Positions 7,887-14,061 of a stretch of DNA of 14,061 nt are shown one piece after another. The position numbers and the translations under genes were made by a program. The notes under the pieces were generated by a model. That model was not told the DNA's origin and made no database searches. It worked only from the letters and a program-made list of their open reading frames with translations. This stretch comes from a bacterium (GTDB taxonomy: Bacteria; Krumholzibacteriota; Krumholzibacteria; LZORAL124-64-63), in contig VGXH01000010.1 in assembly GCA_016873405.1 (NCBI GenBank), forward strand, positions 1 through 14,061, in the 5' to 3' direction. Within the stretch, counting starts at the first letter, position 1. Each line of letters opens with the position of its first letter.

Positions 7887-9128
7887 TCAGGCCTTTCCGT
7901 TCGCGGCGGCGCCCGCCGGCGGCAGGCGCAATTCGACGCAGCCGCCGCCGGCTGAGCGGTCCAGTTGCAGCGTGCCGCCCAGGTCCTCGATCAGGCGCAG
8001 GCTGGTGGCCAGGCCCAGCCCGGTGCCGCCCGGCGTCGTGCTGAAGAACGGCGTGCCGAAGCTGGCCGCCGCCTCGTCGCTGAAGCCGGGTCCGCTGTCC
8101 AGCACGCGGCAACGCGCCCAGTCGCCGTCGCGGTCGACGCGCAGTTCGACGCGGCCGCCGGGGCCGGCGGCCGCCAGGCCGTTGAGGACCAGGTTGAGCA
8201 GCACCTGGCGCACCTGCCCGGCGTTGCCGCTGGCCGCCGGCAGGCCGGCCGGGCCGGTGACCGTGACCGAGGCCGCCGTGCCGGGCCGCCGGGCGGCCAG
8301 TTCCGCCACCGCGCGCGCCTCGGCCAGCAGGTCCAGCGGCGCCGGCAGGGCGGCCTCGCCCCGCGCGAACGTCAGGAACCTCGTCAGCACATCGTTCAGG
8401 CGGCGGCTCTCGTCCCGCAGGATGCCGACCAGGCGCGCCTTCGCGTGCCCGGCCGGGAAGTCGTCGCCCAGCACCTCGGCGGCGCCGTGGATGCTGGCCA
8501 GCGGGTTGCGGATCTCGTGGGCCAGGCCGGCCGACAGGCGGCCGACGGCGGCCAGCCTCTCCGAGCGCACCAGCTGCGCGGCCATGCGGTCGCGATCCTC
8601 GAGCGTGCGCCGCAGGCGCCGCTGCGTGGCGTGCTCGCGATCGACCAGCATGCCGGCCACCAGGCCGACCGCGAAGTAGAGCGCCATCTCGAGCGACTTC
8701 TCCAGCGCGAAGGCAGGATCGAATCCGATCAGGCCCAAGGCGTGCGGCGCGTAGAACGCGCAGGTTCCGAGCGCCGCGACCAGGCCGCCGCGCGCCCCGT
8801 AGCGGAACGCGGCCAGCAGGATGGGAAAGTAGTACAGGCGGCGGTAGATGCCGTGCGCCTCGTGGATGTGCATCGCGGTGCTGTAGTGCATGAGCGAGAC
8901 GGCCACGATCATCGCGATGATCGTGCCCGGCCTCTCGAACCGGCGCCAGCGGCCGGCGCGCGCGTCAGGGCTCATCCACGCCGTTCCCGGGAAGCCGGCG
9001 GTCGCCCCAGTGCGCCGCCGCGGGGCATTGTCGGCCAACGGGCCGCGGCCCGCCAGCGTTTCGTCGCCGTGGACGCGGGCGTGGGCGCGGGCGCGGGCGC
9101 GCTTGCGGGCGGCAGGCGACGCAGCCAT
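7887..9128 (-). CDS. NtrB-like membrane sensor histidine kinase
   Basis: 413 residues from ATG 9128. Four membrane segments (about 68-84, 98-110, 113-133, 146-163) have short loops, resembling KdpD-type or MASE-like membrane sensors with no large periplasmic domain. A short coiled linker (164-190) leads to HisKA with H204 in GLAHEIRNPL. HATPase_c follows, with N-box NLVLNGL (N316), DSGPG (344-348), the FGTPFFSTT F-box (357-365) and GGTGLGLA (367-374). It should autophosphorylate and pass phosphate to D51 of the regulator downstream. Start choice: ATG 9128 has GGAGG 7 bases upstream and its 51 extra codons keep high GC3. ATG 8975 (MSPDARAG) is the alternative and would begin just before the first membrane segment. 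The signal sensed is unknown. Confidence 0.88.
   Translation of the reverse strand: MAASPAARKRARARAHARVHGDETLAGRGPLADNAPRRRTGATAGFPGTAWMSPDARAGRWRRFERPGTIIAMIVAVSLMHYSTAMHIHEAHGIYRRLYYFPILLAAFRYGARGGLVAALGTCAFYAPHALGLIGFDPAFALEKSLEMALYFAVGLVAGMLVDREHATQRRLRRTLEDRDRMAAQLVRSERLAAVGRLSAGLAHEIRNPLASIHGAAEVLGDDFPAGHAKARLVGILRDESRRLNDVLTRFLTFARGEAALPAPLDLLAEARAVAELAARRPGTAASVTVTGPAGLPAASGNAGQVRQVLLNLVLNGLAAAGPGGRVELRVDRDGDWARCRVLDSGPGFSDEAAASFGTPFFSTTPGGTGLGLATSLRLIEDLGGTLQLDRSAGGGCVELRLPPAGAAANGKA
9075..9110 (-). repeat. Six-unit 6-bp GCGGGC-type microrepeat in the kinase N-terminus
   Basis: Units on + are GCGGGC, GTGGGC, GCGGGC, GCGGGC, GCGCTT, GCGGGC. On the coding strand they give an (Ala-Arg/His) run near residues 7-18 of the kinase if ATG 9128 is used. 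Because the unit is 6 bp, changes in copy number would stay in frame. Confidence 0.6.
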
Positions 9129-9135
9129 CTTGGCG

Positions 9136-9140
9136 CCTCC
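9136..9140 (-). promoter_or_regulatory. Ribosome binding site supporting kinase start at 9128
   Basis: GGAGG on the - strand, 7 bases before ATG 9128. No comparable site precedes the downstream ATG at 8975. Confidence 0.55.
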
Positions 9141-9225
9141 GCCGATCGGGGCCGACCCGATCCGGCGCGTTCGACCCCGCCCCGCCCCGTCCGGCCCGAC
9201 CGGAAGCGCGACGAGGATGCCCCGC

Positions 9226-9978
9226 ATGAAGCTCGTCTCCTGGAACGTCAACGGCCTGCGCGCCTGCCTGGACAAGGGCTTCGGCGAGTTCCTGGCCGGC
9301 TGCGGCGCCGACATCGTCTGTTTGCAGGAAGTGCGCGCCCACGCCACCCAGATCGCGGCGCGCTGGCCGGGCTGGACGATGCACTGGAACCCGGCGCTCA
9401 AGCCGGGCTACGCGGGCACCGCGCTCCTGGTCCGGCGCCCGCCGCTGGCGGTCTTCCCGGGCCTGGGCCTGGCCGAGCACGACACCGAGGGGCGCGTGCT
9501 GACGGCCGAGTACGAGGACCTGTACGTGGTGACGGTCTACGCGCCGAACGCGCAACGGGAACTGACGCGCCTGGACTACCGCAGCCGGCAGTGGGACCCG
9601 GAGTTCCTGCGCTTCGTCAGGCGACTGGAGAAGAGCAAGCCCGTGGTGTTCGGCGGCGACCTGAACGTCTCGCATCAGGACATCGACCTGGCGAACGCTG
9701 CCGCCAACCGCGGCAATGCCGGCTTCACCGATCAGGAGCGGGCGGGATTCGAGGCCTACCTGCAGTCCGGCTTCATCGACACCTTCCGCGCCTTCGAGCC
9801 CGGCGGCGGCCACTACACCTGGTGGAGCAACCGCAAGGGCGTTCGCGAACGGAACATCGGCTGGCGTCTGGACTACTTCCTGGCCTCGGCCGCCCTGCGA
9901 CCGCGCCTGCGCGGCGCCGGGATCCTGCCCGCGGTGATGGGTTCGGACCACTGCCCGGTGACCCTCGAACTGGCCTGA
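9226..9978 (+). CDS. xth: Exodeoxyribonuclease III / AP endonuclease
   Basis: 250 residues, normal length for the family. All active-site motifs are present: N7 (WNVNGLR), E35 (CLQEVR), Y105 (VYAPN), D145 and N147 (GGDLNVSH), W213-D216 (GWRLDYF) and the terminal D241-H242 (SDHCPV). The metal-dependent enzyme cleaves 5' to abasic sites and trims 3' blocking groups in base excision repair in the cytoplasm. The NIGWRLDYF form resembles the ExoA branch of the family. ATG 9226 is preferred, since GAGG at 9213-9216 is 9 bases upstream; ATG 9217 (MPRMKLV) is in frame and possible. It is transcribed divergently from the kinase gene across roughly 97 bases. No promoter was recognised there. Confidence 0.95.
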   Translation: MKLVSWNVNGLRACLDKGFGEFLAGCGADIVCLQEVRAHATQIAARWPGWTMHWNPALKPGYAGTALLVRRPPLAVFPGLGLAEHDTEGRVLTAEYEDLYVVTVYAPNAQRELTRLDYRSRQWDPEFLRFVRRLEKSKPVVFGGDLNVSHQDIDLANAAANRGNAGFTDQERAGFEAYLQSGFIDTFRAFEPGGGHYTWWSNRKGVRERNIGWRLDYFLASAALRPRLRGAGILPAVMGSDHCPVTLELA

Positions 9979-10010
9979 CCCGTCGGCGCGCTTCTTGCCA
10001 CGACCCGTCC

Positions 10011-10030
10011 GGCGGCCCCGGCGGGCCGTC
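10011..10030 (+). terminator. GC-rich stem-loop between xth and the LysM gene, weak terminator candidate
   Basis: GGCGGCCC, loop CGGC, GGGCCGTC: an 8-pair stem with one G-T pair, 33 bases after the xth stop. There is no T tract after it, so termination is uncertain. In DNA this GC-rich a stem of this size can arise by chance. The rest of 9979-10067 shows nothing recognisable. Confidence 0.3.
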
Positions 10031-10067
10031 CGGCAGTGCACTCGGCACGAAGACGGCGGTCGTTTCC

Positions 10068-11471
10068 ATGCAGTTGGCGCGCAGGCGGCGGGCGGGGTGG
10101 TTGCTGGCGGCAGCGCTGGCGACGGCAGGCGCCGCCCGCGTCACGGCCGCGCCGCCGCCGACGGGCGACGGGCCCGCCACCGCCCGCCTCGCCTCCCGCG
10201 AGAGTCCGTCCCGCCCGACCGCGTTCGACTACACCGTCCAGCCCGGCGACAACCTCAACCGCATCTGTTCGCGCCTGCGCGAGCGCACGGGCCACTACTC
10301 GCTTGACGACATGATCGCCGATGTCCGTCGCGCCAACGGCCTGCAGACGAACCTGCTGCGCCCGGGCATGGTCCTGCGCATCCCGGCCGCGCGCGAGGTC
10401 ATCGCCTCGATGGTGCGCCGGACGGTGGCCGACGGCGCCGAGGTGCGCGGCATCTACCTGACCGGCCCCGCCTGCGGCGTCAGCAGCGTGCTGCAGCGCG
10501 TCGACCGCTTCATCGCCGCCGGCGGCAACACCGTCGTCTTCGACGCCAAGGACATCGACGGCGCCGTCACCTACCGCAGCGCGGCGCAGCTGGCTTCCTG
10601 GGGCCGCGGGCGCGCCGAGCCCGTGATCCCGTCGCTGCCCGAGATGTTCGACCGCTTCGAGCGGCGCGGGCTGCACGTCGTGGCCCGGCTGGCCGTCTTT
10701 CTGGACGGCGCCCTCGGCGCGCGGCGGCCGGACCTGGCGCTCCGCGCTCCCGACGGGGCGCCCTGGCAGGAGCGCGGCTGCACGTGGCTGGACCCCTCGC
10801 ACCCGGATGTCCACGCCTACCACCTGGCGCTGGCGCGCGAACTGGTCGCCGCCGGCGTCGACGAGATCCAGCTGGACTACGTGCGCTTCCCGACCAACGG
10901 TTGGCGAGGCGACTGGCAGGGCGACCTGGGACGGACGGCCGCGCGCCGGCAGGCGGTCATCGCCGGTTTCCTGGGGGCCGTGCGCGACTCGCTGGCGGGC
11001 ACCGGCGTCCGCCTGTCGGCCGACCTCTTCGGGATCATGGCCTGGGAAAGGACAGAGGACCTGGCGTTGACGGGACAGCACGTGCCGACGCTGGCGCGAC
11101 TGGTCGACGTCGTCTGCCCGATGATCTACCCGTCGCACTTCGCGCCCGGCTTCGAGGGGCGGCGCCAGCCCGCCGACGAACCCGCCTGGCTGGTGGGGGA
11201 GGCGACGCGGCGGTTCCGGCAGCTGGTCGGGCCGGACGCGGCCGTGCGGCCCTGGCTGCAGGCCTTCCCCTGGCGCGTGACGGACTTCGACGGCGGCTAC
11301 GTGGCGGCGCAGGTACAGGCCGCGCGCGCCGCCGGCGCCGACGGCTGGTGCCTGTGGAACCCGGCCAGCCAGTACGAGGCGGCGTTGGAGGTCCTGCCGT
11401 CGCTGTGCGCGCCGTCGCCGGCCGTGGCGACGGCCCTGCAGCAGGGCGCGGCCCCGGCGCGGGGGCGCTGA
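10068..11471 (+). CDS. Secreted LysM + DUF4015 putative glycoside hydrolase
   Basis: 467 residues from ATG 10068. Signal peptide: LARRRR, then GWLLAAALATAG, with likely cleavage at VTA-AP (residue 27 or 28). LysM at about 53-106 (FDYTVQPGDNLNRIC to LLRPGMVLRIPA) would bind peptidoglycan or another N-acetylglucosamine glycan. Residues about 115-445 match the DUF4015 TIM-barrel pattern, a family distantly related to alpha-amylase-type barrels: GIYLTGPACG (128-137), VVFDAKDIDG (156-165), VVARLAVFLD (204-213), GVDEIQLDYVRFP (263-275), CPMIYPSHF (350-358), PWLQAF (395-400) and GWCLWNP. D265/E266/D270 are the best candidate catalytic acids. The substrate is not established for this family; a cell-wall glycan is an inference from the LysM. 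No strong ribosome site is seen before the ATG. It converges on phoU 20 bases away. Confidence 0.85.
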   Translation: MQLARRRRAGWLLAAALATAGAARVTAAPPPTGDGPATARLASRESPSRPTAFDYTVQPGDNLNRICSRLRERTGHYSLDDMIADVRRANGLQTNLLRPGMVLRIPAAREVIASMVRRTVADGAEVRGIYLTGPACGVSSVLQRVDRFIAAGGNTVVFDAKDIDGAVTYRSAAQLASWGRGRAEPVIPSLPEMFDRFERRGLHVVARLAVFLDGALGARRPDLALRAPDGAPWQERGCTWLDPSHPDVHAYHLALARELVAAGVDEIQLDYVRFPTNGWRGDWQGDLGRTAARRQAVIAGFLGAVRDSLAGTGVRLSADLFGIMAWERTEDLALTGQHVPTLARLVDVVCPMIYPSHFAPGFEGRRQPADEPAWLVGEATRRFRQLVGPDAAVRPWLQAFPWRVTDFDGGYVAAQVQAARAAGADGWCLWNPASQYEAALEVLPSLCAPSPAVATALQQGAAPARGR

Positions 11472-11491
11472 ACCCCGCCCGCGCCCGAGCG

Positions 11492-12151
11492 TCAGCCCAG
11501 CCCGTGCCGGACGATCTCGCCCTCGACCGTGTAGATCGTGTCCTCGGCGATGTTGGTGGCGTGGTCGCCGACGCGCTCGAGGCTCTTGGCCGCCAGCAGC
11601 CAGCAGAAGATGGCGTTCGCCTCCCGCGGCGAGCGGGCCAGCTGGTCCTGCAGCATCGTCGCCATTTCATGGTACAGGCGATCGACCTCGTCGTCGGCCG
11701 CCAGCACCGCCCGCGCCCGCGCCGTGTCCAGGTCCATCAGCGCCTCGAGGCTCAGGCGCAGCATCGCGCTCGACCTGGCGGCCAGCAGGTTCAGCTTGTC
11801 GCCCACGGCGGGCGGCATGTCCGCGTCGCCGAGGCGGCGGGTGGCGCCGGCGATGTTCACGGCCAGGTCGCCGATGCGCTCGATGTCCGTGTTCAGCTTC
11901 AGCACCGACACCAGGTAGCGGAGGTCGGCCGCGACCGGATGGTAGAGGGCCAGGATCTTGAGGCACTCCTCCTCGAGCCGGACCTCCAGCTCGTCGATCT
12001 CGCGGTCCCGGCGCTGGACTGCGGCCAGCTGGCCGTCGCCCGGATTCTGCACCGTGCGGATGGCCAGCGCCAGGTTGTCCTCGACCAGGGAGCAGAGGTG
12101 GAACACCTGCTTGCGCAGGGCGTCCAGTTCGCGTTGCAGGTGGATCTTCAT
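11492..12151 (-). CDS. phoU: Phosphate signalling/transport regulator PhoU
   Basis: 219 residues, typical length. Two related three-helix-bundle halves are visible, each with the metal-binding E-x3-D signature: ERIGDLAVNIA (91-101) and ERVGDHATNIAED (192-204). PhoU links the Pst transporter to the PhoR kinase and keeps the Pho response off when phosphate is plentiful. GGAG lies 5 bases before the ATG at 12151, which overlaps the phoR stop (ATGA), so translation is probably coupled. No pst transporter genes are seen in the window. The frame extends upstream to 12520, but that is the shadow of phoR. Confidence 0.95.
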   Translation of the reverse strand: MKIHLQRELDALRKQVFHLCSLVEDNLALAIRTVQNPGDGQLAAVQRRDREIDELEVRLEEECLKILALYHPVAADLRYLVSVLKLNTDIERIGDLAVNIAGATRRLGDADMPPAVGDKLNLLAARSSAMLRLSLEALMDLDTARARAVLAADDEVDRLYHEMATMLQDQLARSPREANAIFCWLLAAKSLERVGDHATNIAEDTIYTVEGEIVRHGLG

Positions 12152-13929
12152 CGCATCTCCGTTCCCGGCAGGATGATCGTGAAGGCGCTGCCGCGGCCGG
12201 GTTCGCTGGCGACCTCGGCCCGGCCGCCGTGCGCCTGGGCGATGTGCTTGACGATGGCCAGCCCCAGCCCCGTGCCGCCCAGCTGGCGGCTGCGCGCCTT
12301 GTCGACACGATAGAAGCGCTCGAACAGACGGGGCAAGTGCTCGGCCGCGATTCCCGGTCCGGCATCCACGACGTCGATGCAGACCTGCCCCGCCCGCCGA
12401 CGGCAGCAGACGGTCACCGGCGTGCCCGGGGGGCTGTACTTGAGCGCGTTCTCCAACAGGTTGGTCACGGCCTGCTCCAGCAGCGCGGCGTTGATCCGGG
12501 CCTGGACGTCGCCGCCGCATAACAGACGCACGCGATCCGCCTGCTCGGGCCGCCTGGCCGCCAGATCGCGCGCCACGCGCTCGAGCACCGGCGCCAGCGG
12601 CTCCGGCGCCAGCTCGATGCCGCCGCCGTCGGCGTCCTGCTCCAGCCGCGAGAGGGCCAGCAGGTCGGTGATGATGGAGTCGAGCCGGTCGGCCTGCCGG
12701 CGGATGATCTCGAGGAAGCGCCGCAGGTCGGCCTCGTCGGCCGGCGGCTCGTCGATGATCGTCTCGACGAAGCCCTTCACCGACGTGATGGGCGTCTTCA
12801 GCTCGTGCGAGACGTTGGCGACGAAGTCGCGGCGCATGGTCTCCAGCCGCCGCAGCCGCGTGACGTTGTTGAGCACCAGCAGGGCGCCCAGGCGCTCGCC
12901 CCGACCATCGACCAGGCCCGAGGCGCGCACCTGCAGCCAGGTTTCCGAGCCGGGCCCCAGCTGGAGGTCGCGCTCCAGGCGCGCCGCGCCGGCCAGGACC
13001 TGCTGCGCCAGCCGGGTCAGCTCCGGATGCCGGCCGACTTCCTGGATGCTGCGTCCGCTCGCGCGCTCGGCCGTGGTCCCCAGCAGCGCGGCGCCGGCCG
13101 CGTTGAGGCCGATCACGTTCTCCTCGCGGTCGACGGCGACCACGCCCTCGACCATGCTCGCCAGCACGGCCTCCAGTTCGCCGCGCTGCCGCTCGACCAG
13201 GGTCAGGCGCTCGCCGAGCTGGCCGGCCATGTCGTTCATCGCCTCGGCCACCGCGGCGATCTCCACCGTGTCGGCCACCGTCAGGCGCTCGCCGAGTTCG
13301 CCGGCGGCGAAAGCCTGGGCGCCCGCCTGCAGCCGGCCGACGGCGCGGCCCAGCGCGCGCGAACGGAGGTACCCCACCGCCGCCGCCAGCAGGCCGACGA
13401 CCAGGCCGGCCAGCGCGATCTCGCGGTAGACAAGGCGCAGTTCGGCGTCGAGGCGAGCCAGGGAGACCGCGGCCCGGAGCGCGAGGCGGCCGCCGTCGGC
13501 CGTCGGCACCGGCTGCGCGACGTACAGCATGCGCTCGCCGCGGGCGGCGCTGAAGCGCAGGCTCTGGCCGTGATTCCCGGCCAGCGCCGCCGCCACCTCC
13601 GGGCGGTCGCGGTGGTCGTCCATCCGCTCGACTCGCTCGTGCGAGTCGCCCAGGACGCGCCCGTCCGCCGCGATGACGGTGAAGCGCACGCCCGCCGTCG
13701 CCGCGCCCAGGTCGCGGCAGAGGGTCGCGATCGCCTCCGGCCCTTCGGCGGCCGCCGCGGCCAGGCGCGGCGCCGCGACGGCGACCAGCTCCCGCAGCCG
13801 CCCGGTCGTGTCCGCCAGGACGAACTCCCGCACGACGCGGCCGGTCAGCGCCGTCACCAGCACGAGGGCCGTCACCAGGATCGCGAGCAGGGGCAGGAGC
13901 GTGGCCGAGAGGAGCGTCGGGCGCTTCAT
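12148..13929 (-). CDS. phoR: Phosphate regulon sensor histidine kinase PhoR
   Basis: 593 residues. TM1 about 7-29, an extracytoplasmic sensor region about 30-170, TM2 about 172-188, HAMP about 190-245, PAS about 250-355, HisKA with H375 in NVSHELKTP, and HATPase_c with N494 (NLLENALKYS), DAGPG (522-526), FERFYRVDKARSRQLGGTG and GLGLA (to 558). The 140-residue external domain makes it longer than E. coli PhoR and like the PhoR of Gram-positives and many environmental bacteria. It phosphorylates PhoB in low phosphate. It sits between phoB and phoU. Its start region holds a duplicated start codon context. The identification as PhoR rather than another PAS kinase rests on the neighbours plus domain order. 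Confidence 0.92.
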   Translation of the reverse strand: MKRPTLLSATLLPLLAILVTALVLVTALTGRVVREFVLADTTGRLRELVAVAAPRLAAAAAEGPEAIATLCRDLGAATAGVRFTVIAADGRVLGDSHERVERMDDHRDRPEVAAALAGNHGQSLRFSAARGERMLYVAQPVPTADGGRLALRAAVSLARLDAELRLVYREIALAGLVVGLLAAAVGYLRSRALGRAVGRLQAGAQAFAAGELGERLTVADTVEIAAVAEAMNDMAGQLGERLTLVERQRGELEAVLASMVEGVVAVDREENVIGLNAAGAALLGTTAERASGRSIQEVGRHPELTRLAQQVLAGAARLERDLQLGPGSETWLQVRASGLVDGRGERLGALLVLNNVTRLRRLETMRRDFVANVSHELKTPITSVKGFVETIIDEPPADEADLRRFLEIIRRQADRLDSIITDLLALSRLEQDADGGGIELAPEPLAPVLERVARDLAARRPEQADRVRLLCGGDVQARINAALLEQAVTNLLENALKYSPPGTPVTVCCRRRAGQVCIDVVDAGPGIAAEHLPRLFERFYRVDKARSRQLGGTGLGLAIVKHIAQAHGGRAEVASEPGRGSAFTIILPGTEMR

Positions 13930-13948
13930 GGCATTGGTCGCTTCATGG
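13921..13948 (-). repeat. Direct repeat duplicating the phoR start codon region (period 17)
   Basis: On the - strand GCCATGAAGCG occurs twice, at 13948-13938 and 13931-13921, 17 bases apart, and both are followed by a near-match (ACC / CCC). The downstream copy is the phoR start (MKRPT). The upstream copy encodes MKRP in another frame. Confidence 0.75.
13926..13946 (-). other. Six-codon minicistron (MKRPMP) between phoB and phoR
   Basis: ATG at 13946 is 4 bases after the phoB stop. It reads six codons and stops at TGA 13928-13926, which overlaps the phoR ATG (ATGA). It could carry terminating ribosomes from phoB to phoR, or simply be a by-product of the start-region duplication. No strong ribosome site precedes either ATG. 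Confidence 0.35.
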
Positions 13949-13950
13949 CG

Positions 13951-14061
13951 TCAGTCGCCCATCTTGTAGCCGACGCCACGCACGGTCTGGATCATCTCGC
14001 CCGCCCGGCCGAGCTTGCGGCGCAGCGCCGCCACCTGGACGTCGACCGAGCGCCCGGTCAC
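13951..14061 (-). CDS. phoB: PhoB-type response regulator, C-terminal fragment (cut by window edge)
   Basis: Only the last 36 residues are inside the window: VTGRSVDVQVAALRRKLG, then EMIQTVRGVGYKMGD. This is the recognition helix and terminal hairpin of an OmpR/PhoB winged-helix DNA-binding domain (compare R-x-VDVHI-x-LR-x-KL and I-x-TVRG-x-GY). The TGA lies 21 bases before the phoR ATG. Followed by phoR and phoU, it is the phosphate-regulon activator. The receiver domain is outside the window, so its phosphorylation site cannot be checked. Confidence 0.9.
   Translation of the reverse strand: MTGRSVDVQVAALRRKLGRAGEMIQTVRGVGYKMGD

Noticed and set aside
7885..8112. 76-codon N-terminal extension of the NtrC-type regulator
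   Set aside because: It overlaps the kinase ATPase domain in another frame. The receiver domain starts at ATG 7884 (MPRVLVIDDD), which follows the kinase stop by 2 bases and has its own ribosome site.
9985..10000. GG-N10-GC spacing on the - strand (TGGCAAGAAGCGCGCC) resembling a sigma-54 site
   Set aside because: The -12 half is GCGC instead of TTGC, and it would point antisense into xth.
7965..10067. In-frame extension of about 700 codons upstream of the LysM protein, antisense to the kinase and overlapping xth
   Set aside because: It is low-complexity Arg/Ala/Gln sequence. The signal peptide begins exactly at ATG 10068, and the overlapped genes are well supported.
11459..11478. GCGGGG / CCCCGC stem at the LysM gene end as a two-way terminator with phoU
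   Set aside because: Only 6 pairs with an 8-base loop, overlapping the coding end and without any T tract. It is within chance for this base composition.
12152..12520. Upstream extension of the phoU frame
   Set aside because: It is a shadow of the phoR ATPase domain. The PhoU family start and the ATGA overlap fix the ATG at 12151.

Overview
The window is about 14 kb of very GC-rich DNA with strong G/C bias at third codon positions and tightly packed genes. Two secreted proteins end in a FlgD-like Ig domain carrying a PNPFNP motif. This C-terminal sorting-type domain is common in FCB-group candidate phyla such as Eisenbacteria, Krumholzibacteriota and Latescibacterota. An NtrC-type activator and a sigma-54-type promoter are also present. 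I infer an uncultured FCB-group bacterium; the exact phylum is not decidable from this sequence alone.

Left part (1-5040, + strand): the 3' part of a large secreted glycoside hydrolase that looks GH57/amylopullulanase-like, then, 17 bases on, an 800-residue secreted protein with no visible catalytic domain. The second protein has a glucodextranase-C-like module, an Ig-like module, and three starch-binding-like beta-sandwich modules, two of them clear tandem copies. Both end in FlgD-Ig domains. They look like an extracellular alpha-glucan-degrading enzyme and its binding partner. A perfect 10-bp GC stem with a GTAA loop follows them.

Middle part (5041-9978): a near-consensus sigma-54 promoter (GG-N10-GC) lies about 75 bases before a GT4-type glycosyltransferase gene, with a 15-bp dyad roughly 80-90 bases further upstream that could be an activator site. 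Tail to tail with the glycosyltransferase is a two-gene operon on the - strand: an NtrB-like membrane histidine kinase and an NtrC-type sigma-54 response regulator, separated by 2 bases. This pair is an obvious local candidate to drive the sigma-54 promoter. Divergent from the kinase is xth (exodeoxyribonuclease III).

Right part (9979-14061): a secreted LysM + DUF4015 (putative glycoside hydrolase) protein on +, converging on a phoB-phoR-phoU phosphate-sensing operon on -. Only the last 36 residues of phoB are inside the window. phoR and phoU overlap by 4 bases (ATGA). The phoB-phoR junction contains a 17-bp-period duplication of the phoR start, which creates a six-codon minicistron whose stop overlaps the phoR ATG.

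No tRNA, rRNA, CRISPR array, insertion sequence or integrase was seen.
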